Positions 1 through 6,943 of a stretch of DNA of 10,264 nt are shown piece after piece. The DNA is taken from NCBI GenBank assembly GCA_028688235.1, contig JAQTYP010000084.1, positions 1 through 10,264 on the forward strand, written 5' to 3'. Position 1 is the first letter of the stretch; every line of letters starts with the position of its first letter. This stretch comes from Methylomonas sp. (GTDB lineage Bacteria; Pseudomonadota; Gammaproteobacteria; Methylococcales; Methylomonadaceae). The notes under the pieces were generated by a model. The model ran no database searches. It saw nothing but the letters and a program-made list of their open reading frames with translations, and was not told the DNA's origin. The position numbers and the translations under genes are program-made.

Positions 1-450
1 CGCCCCTTCTCTGGCTCGTGTATCCAACATTTTGTCCAGAGTCGCGTCAACTAAGGTCATAATATTCTCCCGCAAGGCGTCCTTTTCCGTTTCGGATTCG
101 TTTTGGATCCCGGGAAACATTAGAACATCCAGCGCGGAAAACGGCTGAGGAGTGCGCATCAGCGCTTCGATTTCACTGGTGGCGGCCAATAAGTTTTGCA
201 CCGTCAGCAGATTAATGTTGAAACTTTGGCTGCCGCTTTGTTTTTTGTAACTCAAGGCGCATTCGATTTTGCCACGCTTGAGCTTGTCGGCAATCAAGCG
301 ACGCACGTCGACTTCGGTAAAACGCAGACGTTCCGGCAATTTGACGCTGACATCCGCATAGCGGTGATTCACCGAACGCAATTCGCAGAGTATGCTCATG
401 TTATCGACATTAATTTCACCGTCTGCAAATGCAGTCATGCTTCTAATCAT
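1..450 (-). CDS. yicC: YicC family endoribonuclease, N-terminal half (3' end outside window)
   Basis: The minus-strand frame is open from ATG at 450 to the window edge, giving 150 codons of a protein that is usually about 290 residues. The N-terminus reads MIRSMTAFADGE, the hallmark YicC start. It is followed by a CELRSVNHRYADV block (about residues 22-34), LPERLRF (38-44), LKRGKIEC (57-64) and FPGIQNES near 112-119, all in the order known for E. coli YicC. The family has been described as an endoribonuclease linked to small-RNA decay (established knowledge). The C-terminal DUF1732 half with the presumed active site lies outside the window. An AGGTGA ribosome binding site ends three bases before the ATG. 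The gene is divergent from the protein kinase gene, and the two control regions overlap. The identification is secure; only completeness is unknown. Confidence 0.93.
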   Translation of the reverse strand, partial: MIRSMTAFADGEINVDNMSILCELRSVNHRYADVSVKLPERLRFTEVDVRRLIADKLKRGKIECALSYKKQSGSQSFNINLLTVQNLLAATSEIEALMRTPQPFSALDVLMFPGIQNESETEKDALRENIMTLVDATLDKMLDTRAREGA

Positions 451-453
451 TTT

Positions 454-459
454 TCACCT
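454..459 (-). promoter_or_regulatory. Ribosome binding site of yicC
   Basis: On the minus strand the sequence reads AGGTGA, then AAA, then the yicC ATG at 450. The spacing of three bases is short, but the match is strong and fixes the start. The site shares its last base with the TATAAT of the opposite-strand kinase promoter. Confidence 0.55.
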
Positions 460-464
460 ATAAT
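459..464 (+). promoter_or_regulatory. Putative -10 element for the kinase gene
   Basis: A perfect TATAAT lies 30 bases before the kinase ATG at 495, which would put a transcript start near 471 and leave a leader of about 24 bases. The bases after it (CGCCGCG) are GC-rich. No good -35 hexamer is seen 16-18 bases upstream (that stretch lies inside yicC), so an activator or a weak promoter is possible. Confidence 0.45.
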
Positions 465-494
465 CGCCGCGAATACTCGCTAATCGAACAGACA

Positions 495-1412
495 ATGGCC
501 GAATATTACGACCCGGAAACGTATCCACAGCAGTGGAACTACTTACAGTCGGGCACCATTATAGATCACTATATGATCGAGCGTGAGCTTGCGCACGGCG
601 GCTTTAGCTCGGTTTACCTTGCCAGACAACTGGAAGATCAGGTTCAGGTGGCGATCAAGGAATACCTGCCCAGAAAGCTGGCACACCGAACCTGGAACAA
701 TGTCGTCGTACCCAATAGCGCGGAGTCTCAGCAGATGTTCATGCGCGGCCGCGCGTTATTTTTCGAGGAAGCCAAGGTTTTGGCGACGCTAAAGCACCAC
801 AACATCGTCGAGGTCATCAATTTTTTTCAGGCTAACGATACCGTCTATATGGTGATGACCTATGACTATGGCATTACGTTAGATAGATTACTGCATAGAA
901 AAAGCATGCCGATTACCGAAAGCTTTTTACTGACCGTGTTCAAGTTATTGCTGGAGGGCGTAGCGGTCATCCATGAGCATCAATTCGTCCATCTGGATAT
1001 CAAGCCTGCCAATATTCTGATCCGCGCGGAAAACGATCCTTTACTGCTCGATTTCGGCGCCATTCGACGCTTCCCGATCTCCCAGTCAAATTTGCGTGCA
1101 AAGGTGCTTAGCCTGGGCTTTTCACCTCCCGAGCAATATGAAAATCGCGGAAACCTTGGTCCCTGGACGGATATTTATGCGATTGGCGCCAGCATGCGTG
1201 CCTGCCTGGATTTAAAAGTTCCACCCGCGGCTCCCGACCGATTTAAGCAGGACACTCTAGTACCGGCGGTTAAAGTTTATAAGCGCAAATATCCCGAATA
1301 TCTGTTAAAAGCCATCGATTGGGCGATGGAAATTCTGCCGGAAAATCGCCCGCAAACGGTGGTAGAACTGGAGCAGGCGCTAACAGTCGGCAACGACAAG
1401 CCCGTTTCGTAA
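495..1412 (+). CDS. Hanks-type serine/threonine protein kinase (non-RD)
   Basis: The 305-residue protein is a single kinase domain with no predicted membrane segment, so it should be cytosolic. Visible motifs in order are the glycine loop AHGGFSSVY (33-41), VAIKEYLP with the ATP-anchoring Lys55, a helix-C FFEEAKVL with Glu91/Glu92, the catalytic loop HLDIKPANIL (166-175; Asp168, Lys170, Asn173), DFG at 186-188, SPPEQY in place of APE (210-215), and TDIYAIG (225-231). All catalytic residues are present, but the usual HRD arginine is Leu167. The VAIKEYLP signature is typical of bacterial kinases often paired with PP2C phosphatases; no phosphatase gene is visible here. It lies divergent to yicC and 69 bases upstream of rph, which has its own -10. 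No Shine-Dalgarno sequence precedes the ATG. The substrate is unknown. Confidence 0.92.
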   Translation: MAEYYDPETYPQQWNYLQSGTIIDHYMIERELAHGGFSSVYLARQLEDQVQVAIKEYLPRKLAHRTWNNVVVPNSAESQQMFMRGRALFFEEAKVLATLKHHNIVEVINFFQANDTVYMVMTYDYGITLDRLLHRKSMPITESFLLTVFKLLLEGVAVIHEHQFVHLDIKPANILIRAENDPLLLDFGAIRRFPISQSNLRAKVLSLGFSPPEQYENRGNLGPWTDIYAIGASMRACLDLKVPPAAPDRFKQDTLVPAVKVYKRKYPEYLLKAIDWAMEILPENRPQTVVELEQALTVGNDKPVS

Positions 1413-1447
1413 ACGAGCAATATTCAAAAATCGGCACGCAAAGCCAG

Positions 1448-1453
1448 TATAAT
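1448..1453 (+). promoter_or_regulatory. Putative -10 element for rph
   Basis: A perfect TATAAT lies 28 bases before the chosen rph start, followed by GCCGCAG. A partial -35 (TTCAAA, 1423-1428) sits at a 19-base spacing, longer than ideal. It would give a leader of about 22 bases. Its placement argues that the in-frame ATG at 1452, which overlaps this element, is not the real rph start. Confidence 0.45.
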
Positions 1454-1468
1454 GCCGCAGTTTTTATC

Positions 1469-1474
1469 AGGTGA
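1469..1474 (+). promoter_or_regulatory. Ribosome binding site deciding the rph start
   Basis: AGGTGA lies 7 bases before the ATG at 1482, an ideal spacing. The upstream in-frame ATG at 1452 has no such site, so this motif selects the shorter, 249-residue product. Confidence 0.75.
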
Positions 1475-1481
1475 GACCATC

Positions 1482-2231
1482 ATGAGACCCAGCGGACGCA
1501 ACCCAGACCAACTGCGCGACATACGTTTTACCTGCCATTACACCAAACACGCCGAAGGTTCCGTATTGGTCGAATTTGGCGATACCCGGGTGTTGTGCAC
1601 GGCCAGTGTCGACAATAGCGTACCGCGCTTTCTAAAAGGCAAGGGCGAGGGATGGGTAACCGCTGAATACGGCATGCTACCCCGTTCCACGCACAGCCGG
1701 ATGGACAGGGAGGCCGGCCGCGGCAAACAAGGCGGGCGTACGCTGGAAATACAACGTCTGATCGGTCGCTCGTTACGCGCCGCCATGGACATGAAAGCCC
1801 TGGGCGAAAATACCATCACGATCGATTGTGACGTAATTCAGGCCGACGGCGGCACCCGTACCGCCTCGATTACCGGCGGCTTCGTCGCTCTATCGATTGC
1901 GATCGAACATTTGTTGAAAACCAACAAAATCAAGAAAAATCCGTTGCATGGCCAAGTGGCATCGGTCTCGGTCGGCATTTTCGGCGGCGTTCCCGTGCTG
2001 GATTTGGATTATGCCGAAGACAGTCAGGCGGAAACCGACATGAACGTGGTGATGAACGATGCCGGTAACTTCATAGAAGTGCAAGGTACCGCCGAAGGCC
2101 ATGCCTTCAGAAAGGACGAGCTCAACGCGATGTTGGAATTGGCCGAAGCAGGGATCAAACAGTTACTGGACAAACAACAAGAGGCCTTGCAAACTGCCAA
2201 AAGCCTGGACAATCGCAATGCTCCCCGTTAA
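1482..2231 (+). CDS. rph: Ribonuclease PH
   Basis: This is a phosphorolytic 3'-5' exoribonuclease that trims the 3' tails of tRNA precursors, releasing nucleoside diphosphates; the family forms a hexamer in the cytoplasm. The 249-residue product begins MRPSGRNPDQLR, the canonical N-terminus, and carries the AEYGMLPRSTHSR block (61-73), REAGRGKQGGRTLEIQRLIGRS (76-97, with Arg86) and the phosphate-binding GGTRTASITG (123-132, with Arg126). The acidic metal-site segment LDLDYAED (173-180) follows. Length is close to the usual 238-250. The start at 1482 is favoured over the ATG at 1452 because of the AGGTGA site and because the family N-terminus begins here. The next gene, rdgB, starts 18 bases after the stop, so the two are probably co-transcribed. 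The C-terminal tail after about 235 is variable. Confidence 0.97.
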   Translation: MRPSGRNPDQLRDIRFTCHYTKHAEGSVLVEFGDTRVLCTASVDNSVPRFLKGKGEGWVTAEYGMLPRSTHSRMDREAGRGKQGGRTLEIQRLIGRSLRAAMDMKALGENTITIDCDVIQADGGTRTASITGGFVALSIAIEHLLKTNKIKKNPLHGQVASVSVGIFGGVPVLDLDYAEDSQAETDMNVVMNDAGNFIEVQGTAEGHAFRKDELNAMLELAEAGIKQLLDKQQEALQTAKSLDNRNAPR

Positions 2232-2249
2232 ACCTACCCAGTCCATTGC

Positions 2250-2837
2250 ATGACTTCCATTGTTTTAGCCAGCAGCAATCCGGGCAAGATACGCGAAATT
2301 CAAGCGATCTTGCAAAACGACAATATCCTGCCGCAGTCGCAATTCAACGTGACAGAACCCGACGAAATTGGGTCGACCTTCATCGAAAACGCCATCATCA
2401 AGGCGCGTAACGCGGCGTTACGCTGCAAGCTGCCGGCCATCGCAGACGACTCGGGCTTGGTGGTCGACGCGTTGAACGGCGCTCCTGGGGTAATATCGGC
2501 CCGCTACGCCGGTCCCCGTGCAACCGACAAAGCCAACCTCAACAAGGTTCTAAAAAACCTTAAGGACGTGCCGCCCGAACACCGCACGGCACGTTTCGTC
2601 TGCGTCATGGTTTACATGCGTCATGCGGCCGATCCCACGCCCTTGATTGCGCAGGGAGTTTGGGAGGGCCGTATTCTGTCTCAGGCCGTAGGAGAAAACG
2701 GCTTTGGTTACGATCCGATTTTTTGGGTCGAGGAGTACCAATGCTCGTCGGCTCAGTTGAGTGCGGAACAAAAAAACGGCATCAGCCATCGCTGGCGGGC
2801 ATTGCAGTTACTCAGTCAACAAATTGCGAAATTGTGA
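2250..2837 (+). CDS. rdgB: dITP/XTP pyrophosphatase (RdgB/HAM1 family)
   Basis: This house-cleaning enzyme hydrolyses non-canonical purine nucleotides (dITP, ITP, XTP) to monophosphate and pyrophosphate, keeping deaminated bases out of DNA and RNA. The 195-residue length is normal. Visible motifs are SSNPGK (8-13) at the nucleotide-binding N-terminus, the catalytic ADDSGL (65-70), GAPGVISARYAG (77-88), FGYDPIF (152-158) and the substrate-binding SHR (179-181). It follows rph by 18 bases, an rph-rdgB pairing common in proteobacteria, and is probably in the same transcript. No Shine-Dalgarno sequence precedes the ATG, so translation may depend on rph or on leader-independent initiation. The function is inferred from the conserved motifs. 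Confidence 0.96.
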   Translation: MTSIVLASSNPGKIREIQAILQNDNILPQSQFNVTEPDEIGSTFIENAIIKARNAALRCKLPAIADDSGLVVDALNGAPGVISARYAGPRATDKANLNKVLKNLKDVPPEHRTARFVCVMVYMRHAADPTPLIAQGVWEGRILSQAVGENGFGYDPIFWVEEYQCSSAQLSAEQKNGISHRWRALQLLSQQIAKL

Positions 2838-2908
2838 CGCGTAAGGCAATTGCGCTAGCACCTATACGGGATGGCTTGCATTGAAGTCGTGTTAAATCGA
2901 TGTGTTAG

Positions 2909-4015
2909 ATGCCAGGTAACGATTGCTCTGTTGTGAAGAGACATCTACGCCACGTAGTCGCGCAGTTCGTCGATAATAGCTATCCAATAATGATCAAGCC
3001 TCTCGGTCATGGCTTGATCAACGACACCTATCTGATCGAGGCCCCCACAGATACCTTTGTGCTGCAACGCATCAATACTCATGTGTTTCCAAGACCGCAT
3101 GAAGTCATGGACAACTTGGCCGTTCTGGGCCGCCACATACGGCAAAAATCCTCCGACTCGGCAGGCTTGCGCATTCCAAACATCCTGCCTACCCGGCAAG
3201 GGGAGGCGTTTTATCGGGACGAGCAGCAAGACATCTGGCGCGCACTCGAACGCATCCATCCGGCCGAAAGTCGGGAGAGCATAAATCATCCGGACGAAGC
3301 CGTTCAAACAGGTTTTGCGCTGGCGCAATTTCACGGCCTGTGCGCTGACTTACCGCCCACACTATTGCACGATACGCTGCCCGGATTTCACGTTACTCCG
3401 GCTCATTTGGAGCAATACGATAGGCTGATGGCCCAGGGAATTGCCGTTGAGATCGACGGCGAATTTCGAAAATGCCAGGCATTTATCGAGTCCCGCCGCC
3501 AACAAGCTCATGTCCTGGAAAATGCCAGGAATTGCGGTGAATTGACGGAACGCGTGATACACGGCGACCCGAAACTGAACAATTTTTTGTTCCAGCCAGG
3601 CAGCTACCGCATCGTCAGCCTGATCGACCTGGACACGGTCAAACCCGGCCTGGTGCATTACGATATCGGCGACTGCATACGTTCTTGCTGCCACGACAAG
3701 GAAACCGGCGGCTTCGATCTGGACCGTTGCAGCAATATTTTGGAAAGCTATTTGTCCGAGGCCGGAAAGTTTTTCGTTTCGAGCGATTACGACTATCTTT
3801 ACGACGCGATCCGGCTGATCCCTTTCGAACTGGGACTGCGTTTTTTCACCGACTATCTGAGCGGAAACCGCTATTTCAAAACCAGCGAACCGCGCCAAAA
3901 TCTGAATCGCGCCCTCGCTCAACTTGCCTTGTGCGCCGACATAGAAAGGCAACAAGCATACTTGCGGCAATGCATCGCCGATTTAAAAATCAAACAATCA
4001 GCCGCAAGATATTAG
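2909..4015 (+). CDS. APH-family phosphotransferase, N-acetylhexosamine kinase-like
   Basis: The 368-residue soluble protein has the aminoglycoside phosphotransferase/choline kinase fold. The N-terminal lobe has GHGLINDTYLIE (33-44) as nucleotide loop and FVLQRINTHVFPRP, a signature I associate with the NahK/N-acetylhexosamine 1-kinase-like subgroup rather than with resistance enzymes. The Brenner motif is HGDPKLNN (His218, Asp220, Asn225), and the metal-binding segment is IDLDT (Asp240, Asp242). The enzyme therefore probably transfers a phosphate from ATP to a small sugar or amino sugar; the substrate cannot be read from the sequence. An in-frame TAG directly precedes the ATG, so the start cannot lie further upstream. 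No ribosome binding site is seen. It lies 71 bases after rdgB and ends 6 bases from the msbA stop. Amino-sugar recycling for cell-wall or LPS precursors is an inference from context. Confidence 0.82.
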   Translation: MPGNDCSVVKRHLRHVVAQFVDNSYPIMIKPLGHGLINDTYLIEAPTDTFVLQRINTHVFPRPHEVMDNLAVLGRHIRQKSSDSAGLRIPNILPTRQGEAFYRDEQQDIWRALERIHPAESRESINHPDEAVQTGFALAQFHGLCADLPPTLLHDTLPGFHVTPAHLEQYDRLMAQGIAVEIDGEFRKCQAFIESRRQQAHVLENARNCGELTERVIHGDPKLNNFLFQPGSYRIVSLIDLDTVKPGLVHYDIGDCIRSCCHDKETGGFDLDRCSNILESYLSEAGKFFVSSDYDYLYDAIRLIPFELGLRFFTDYLSGNRYFKTSEPRQNLNRALAQLALCADIERQQAYLRQCIADLKIKQSAARY

Positions 4016-4021
4016 ACGCGA

Positions 4022-5755
4022 TCATGCCACTACTTCTTGTTGGAATTGCATTTTATGCAACTTGGCATAAGCGCCGTTTAGAGCCAATAGTTCCTGATGA
4101 GACCCGCGTTCGATTATCGTTCCTCGATCCATCACCAGGATCACATCGGCGTTCTCGATAGTAGACAAACGATGCGCCACGACCAATGTCGTGCGCCCTT
4201 GCATCACACGAGCGAGTGCCGACTGGATGTAGCGCTCCGACTCGGTATCCAAGGCCGATGTCGCTTCGTCCAAAATCAGAATCGGCGCATCCTTCAACAA
4301 GGCTCTCGCCAAGGCCAGACGCTGGCGCTGGCCGCCGGACAATTTGACGCCGTTTTCGCCGATTTCGGTATCCAAGTCGTCGGACATTTTATTGATGAAA
4401 TCCAGCGCATAGGCATCGCTTGCCGCCTGTTCGATTTTGTCTCGCTCGGCGTGTTGCAGTGCGCCATAAGCGATATTGTTGGCAACGGTGGTGTTGAACA
4501 ATGTCACATGCTGGGTAACCAAAGCGATTTGCCGTCTCAGGCAATCCAACTTGTAACGCTTTAATTCGATGCCGTCGATTAATATTTGCCCTTCCGAATA
4601 ATCGTAAAAACGCGGCAACAAATTGATCATCGTACTCTTGCCGCCGCCGGAAGCACCGACCAAGGCCACCGTCGTACCCGGTTCTATCGTCAGGTCGATG
4701 CTCTTCAGAGCGTAAGTCTCGGCATCGGGGTACTTGAAGCTTAAGTTTTTGAATTCTATTCGACCTCGGCTACGCTCGACTTCGTATTCGCCTTGGTCGA
4801 CTTCCGTTGGTTCATCCAATACTTCGAACAAGGTTTCGGCTGCCGCTATGCCTCTTAATATCTCGGCATTGGCATCGCTCAATTGGCGTATAGGCTTGGG
4901 CAATAAAAAAGCCGCCGTGAAGAAACCGACGAATTCACCTGGACTGGAAGACTGCATGATCATCAGCGCCAGATACATCATGCCGGCCAATGCAAACGAA
5001 ATCAGCAATTGCATTAACGGATTATTCAGCGAGACGGTCATAATCAATTTGCGGTATTGCTTGCGGTTTTCGAGGCTGGTTTGCCTGAAACGCTGTCTTT
5101 CGTAATCTTCGCCGCCAAAGCTTTTGACGATGCGGTTGCCGGATACCATTTCCGACGTGATATGGGTCAAATCGCCGACCGTATCCTGCATATGGCGGCT
5201 CAAACGTTTCAAGCGGCCGCCGACGTACTTAACCATCAAGACCACGATCGGTGCTATCGCCAAAAACACCAAGGACAATTGCCAATTGGTATAACCCAAG
5301 TACCAGAGCAGGCCTAATGCGGTAAAACCTTCCCTGACGAAGGAACGCACCGAATCGGTCGTTGCCCGTGTGACTTCGCCGATATTGTGGGTGATCCGCG
5401 AAATCATATAGCCGCTATTTTGGCTGTCGAAATACTGTACCGATAAGCGGGTATAATGATCGAAAATCGCGCAACGCAATTTATGAATGACATTGCCCGA
5501 GATACGTGCCAGATAATAGTTGCCCAGAAAAGCGCCTATGCCCCGCACGAGAAATAGCACGATAAACAGCAAGGGCAGATATTGGATATCCGTTCTATCC
5601 GTACCGCTAAAGCTGTCGATGATGCGCTGAATAACCATGACCACCGCCGGCTCGGTCGCGGCGTAAATCGCAAACCCGATGGCGCTGACTACAAACATTC
5701 GCCAATACGGCAGCACGAAACGCATCAAGCGCTTATAAACCTGACTATCGGTCAT
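4022..5755 (-). CDS. msbA: Lipid A export ABC transporter, ATP-binding/permease (MsbA)
   Basis: This half-transporter dimerises in the inner membrane and flips lipid A-core from the cytoplasmic to the periplasmic leaflet. From the ATG at 5755 it is 577 residues (E. coli 582). The N-terminal half holds about six hydrophobic segments (roughly 20-42, 58-80, 137-157, 160-178, 245-268, 275-290). The cytoplasmic part has the linker SGNRIVKSFGGEDYERQRF (205-223). The ATPase half shows Walker A GASGGGKST (367-375), the Q-loop Gln415, the signature LSGGQ (472-476), Walker B ILILDE with Glu497, and the switch His528. An in-frame TTG at 5785 gives 587 residues and has AAAGG nine bases upstream, whereas the ATG has no clear site, so the start is uncertain. 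The gene is divergent from the LPS core genes and convergent with the phosphotransferase. Other type I ABC exporters look similar, but the LPS neighbours favour MsbA. Confidence 0.9.
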   Translation of the reverse strand: MTDSQVYKRLMRFVLPYWRMFVVSAIGFAIYAATEPAVVMVIQRIIDSFSGTDRTDIQYLPLLFIVLFLVRGIGAFLGNYYLARISGNVIHKLRCAIFDHYTRLSVQYFDSQNSGYMISRITHNIGEVTRATTDSVRSFVREGFTALGLLWYLGYTNWQLSLVFLAIAPIVVLMVKYVGGRLKRLSRHMQDTVGDLTHITSEMVSGNRIVKSFGGEDYERQRFRQTSLENRKQYRKLIMTVSLNNPLMQLLISFALAGMMYLALMIMQSSSPGEFVGFFTAAFLLPKPIRQLSDANAEILRGIAAAETLFEVLDEPTEVDQGEYEVERSRGRIEFKNLSFKYPDAETYALKSIDLTIEPGTTVALVGASGGGKSTMINLLPRFYDYSEGQILIDGIELKRYKLDCLRRQIALVTQHVTLFNTTVANNIAYGALQHAERDKIEQAASDAYALDFINKMSDDLDTEIGENGVKLSGGQRQRLALARALLKDAPILILDEATSALDTESERYIQSALARVMQGRTTLVVAHRLSTIENADVILVMDRGTIIERGSHQELLALNGAYAKLHKMQFQQEVVA

Positions 5756-5798
5756 GCGTCTATTCGAATTTTGTAACGTATCCAAACCCTTTTACCTT

Positions 5799-5804
5799 TA
5801 AAAT
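5799..5804 (+). promoter_or_regulatory. Possible -10 element for the LPS core genes
   Basis: TAAAAT matches the -10 consensus at five of six positions and lies 33 bases before the GT9 start, in the gap between divergent msbA and the glycosyltransferase cluster. No convincing -35 hexamer lies at 16-18 bases. It is the best promoter candidate in the gap, but weak. Confidence 0.25.
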
Positions 5805-5836
5805 TACTCATTAACCAGCCACGCCTGACCTAAGGA

Positions 5837-6922
5837 ATGCCAGTCGCCGAACCGATCAATATACAGCCTAAACGCATTTTGGTGATAACGCTGCGCTTTT
5901 TAGGCGATACCTTGCTGACGACACCGCTGATTCGTTCGCTCAAACAAGCTTATCCAGATGCGGCCATAGACGTTTTGACATTCAAGGCCAATGCGGCGAT
6001 GCTGGAGGGCAATCCGGATATATCGGCTCTGATTCCGTTGAACGGCAAGCCATCGGCTTCGGCTTTTGCGAAATTACTCATCAGTTTGTTTCGCCGATAT
6101 GATTTGGCCGTCTCCACTCAAGCGGGCGACAGGCCGGTCCTGTGCGCGATATTGGCCGGCAAACTCAGCCTGGGTTTTGTCGACGCAGCAGCCGGTAAAG
6201 CCTGGTGGAAAAAATGGCTGTTAAATCGTTGGCTGGTCTTCCGTGAAGATTACGACCATGCCGTTCTGGAAAACTTACGCTTTTGCGATCTATTGGGTAT
6301 CCAACGCCATTACTTACTAACGCCGCCCAAAACAAGCGCCCCTTTACCGGAATATCCTGTTAAACCCTATGCGGTCCTGCATATTATGCCGCAGTGGCGC
6401 TATAAGGAGTGGCACAGCGAGGGCTGGACAAGAATCATCGAGTTTCTGCACCAGCGCGGCATCGGCATTGTATTGACCGGTAGTCAACAGCCCAATGAAA
6501 TGCAGGCGCTTGCAGAATTTCGGCAAACCTTGGCGATTGATGTCGTTAGCCTGGCAGGCCGGTTGACGCTGGCGCAACTGACCGAATTGATAGTCAATGC
6601 CGAATTGTTCGTCGGTCCTGACACCGGCATCACGCATTTAGCCGCGGCGACCGGCACGCTGACTTTCGCAATCTATGGGCCGACAGATCCGAAGAAATGG
6701 GCGCCATGGCCTTTGGGATATGCCGAGGATGTCGCGCCTTTTTTGTCTGTAGGCTCTCAGCGCGTCGGCAACGTCCATTTGATCCAAGGGCAACACGAAA
6801 GCGGCTGCGTGCCTTGCCAGCTGGAAGGTTGCGAAAGACATCGCGACAGTGACAGCGCTTGTCTTGACGGACTGCCGGCGAATCAAGTCATTGACACAAT
6901 CCTATCGTCGTTAAGCTCCTAA
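5837..6922 (+). CDS. Glycosyltransferase family 9, LPS heptosyltransferase-like
   Basis: The 361-residue protein has the GT-B fold of ADP-heptose:LPS heptosyltransferases (WaaC/WaaF/WaaQ), which add L,D-heptose to the inner core on the cytoplasmic face. The N-terminal half shows RILVITLRFLGDTLLTTPLI (13-32), with Asp24 at the expected catalytic position. The C-terminal half shows FVGPDTGITHLAAATG (258-273) and AIYGPTDPKKWAPWP (278-292). A cysteine set (Cys324, 327, 332, 342) follows near the C-terminus, as in many GT9 proteins. The overall style is closest to WaaQ (heptosyltransferase III), but I cannot separate it from WaaF-like relatives by eye, so no symbol is given. TAAGGA abuts the ATG with no spacer, too close for a normal Shine-Dalgarno; no later start keeps the first beta strand. 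It leads the four-gene LPS cluster, 21 bases before waaL. Confidence 0.9.
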   Translation: MPVAEPINIQPKRILVITLRFLGDTLLTTPLIRSLKQAYPDAAIDVLTFKANAAMLEGNPDISALIPLNGKPSASAFAKLLISLFRRYDLAVSTQAGDRPVLCAILAGKLSLGFVDAAAGKAWWKKWLLNRWLVFREDYDHAVLENLRFCDLLGIQRHYLLTPPKTSAPLPEYPVKPYAVLHIMPQWRYKEWHSEGWTRIIEFLHQRGIGIVLTGSQQPNEMQALAEFRQTLAIDVVSLAGRLTLAQLTELIVNAELFVGPDTGITHLAAATGTLTFAIYGPTDPKKWAPWPLGYAEDVAPFLSVGSQRVGNVHLIQGQHESGCVPCQLEGCERHRDSDSACLDGLPANQVIDTILSSLSS

Positions 6923-6943
6923 ATTTTCCATGTCTTCAATACA

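Noticed and set aside
1452..1481. Ten-codon N-terminal extension of rph from ATG at 1452
   Set aside because: That ATG overlaps a perfect TATAAT, has no ribosome binding site, and the conserved RNase PH N-terminus starts at 1482 after an ideal AGGTGA.
2838..2908. Possible promoter or terminator between rdgB and the phosphotransferase
   Set aside because: Only a short palindrome (GCAATTGC, 2846-2853) and unpaired partial -35/-10 matches are present; no spacing fits.
2909..4015. Aminoglycoside resistance gene
   Set aside because: The fold and Brenner motif are shared, but the N-lobe segment and chromosomal setting fit a metabolic sugar kinase-like group rather than a resistance enzyme.
4046..4060. 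Hairpin TTGCAT-TTT-ATGCAA near the msbA 3' end as a terminator
   Set aside because: The stem is six AT-rich base pairs, lies inside the msbA coding region and is not followed by a T tract on either strand.
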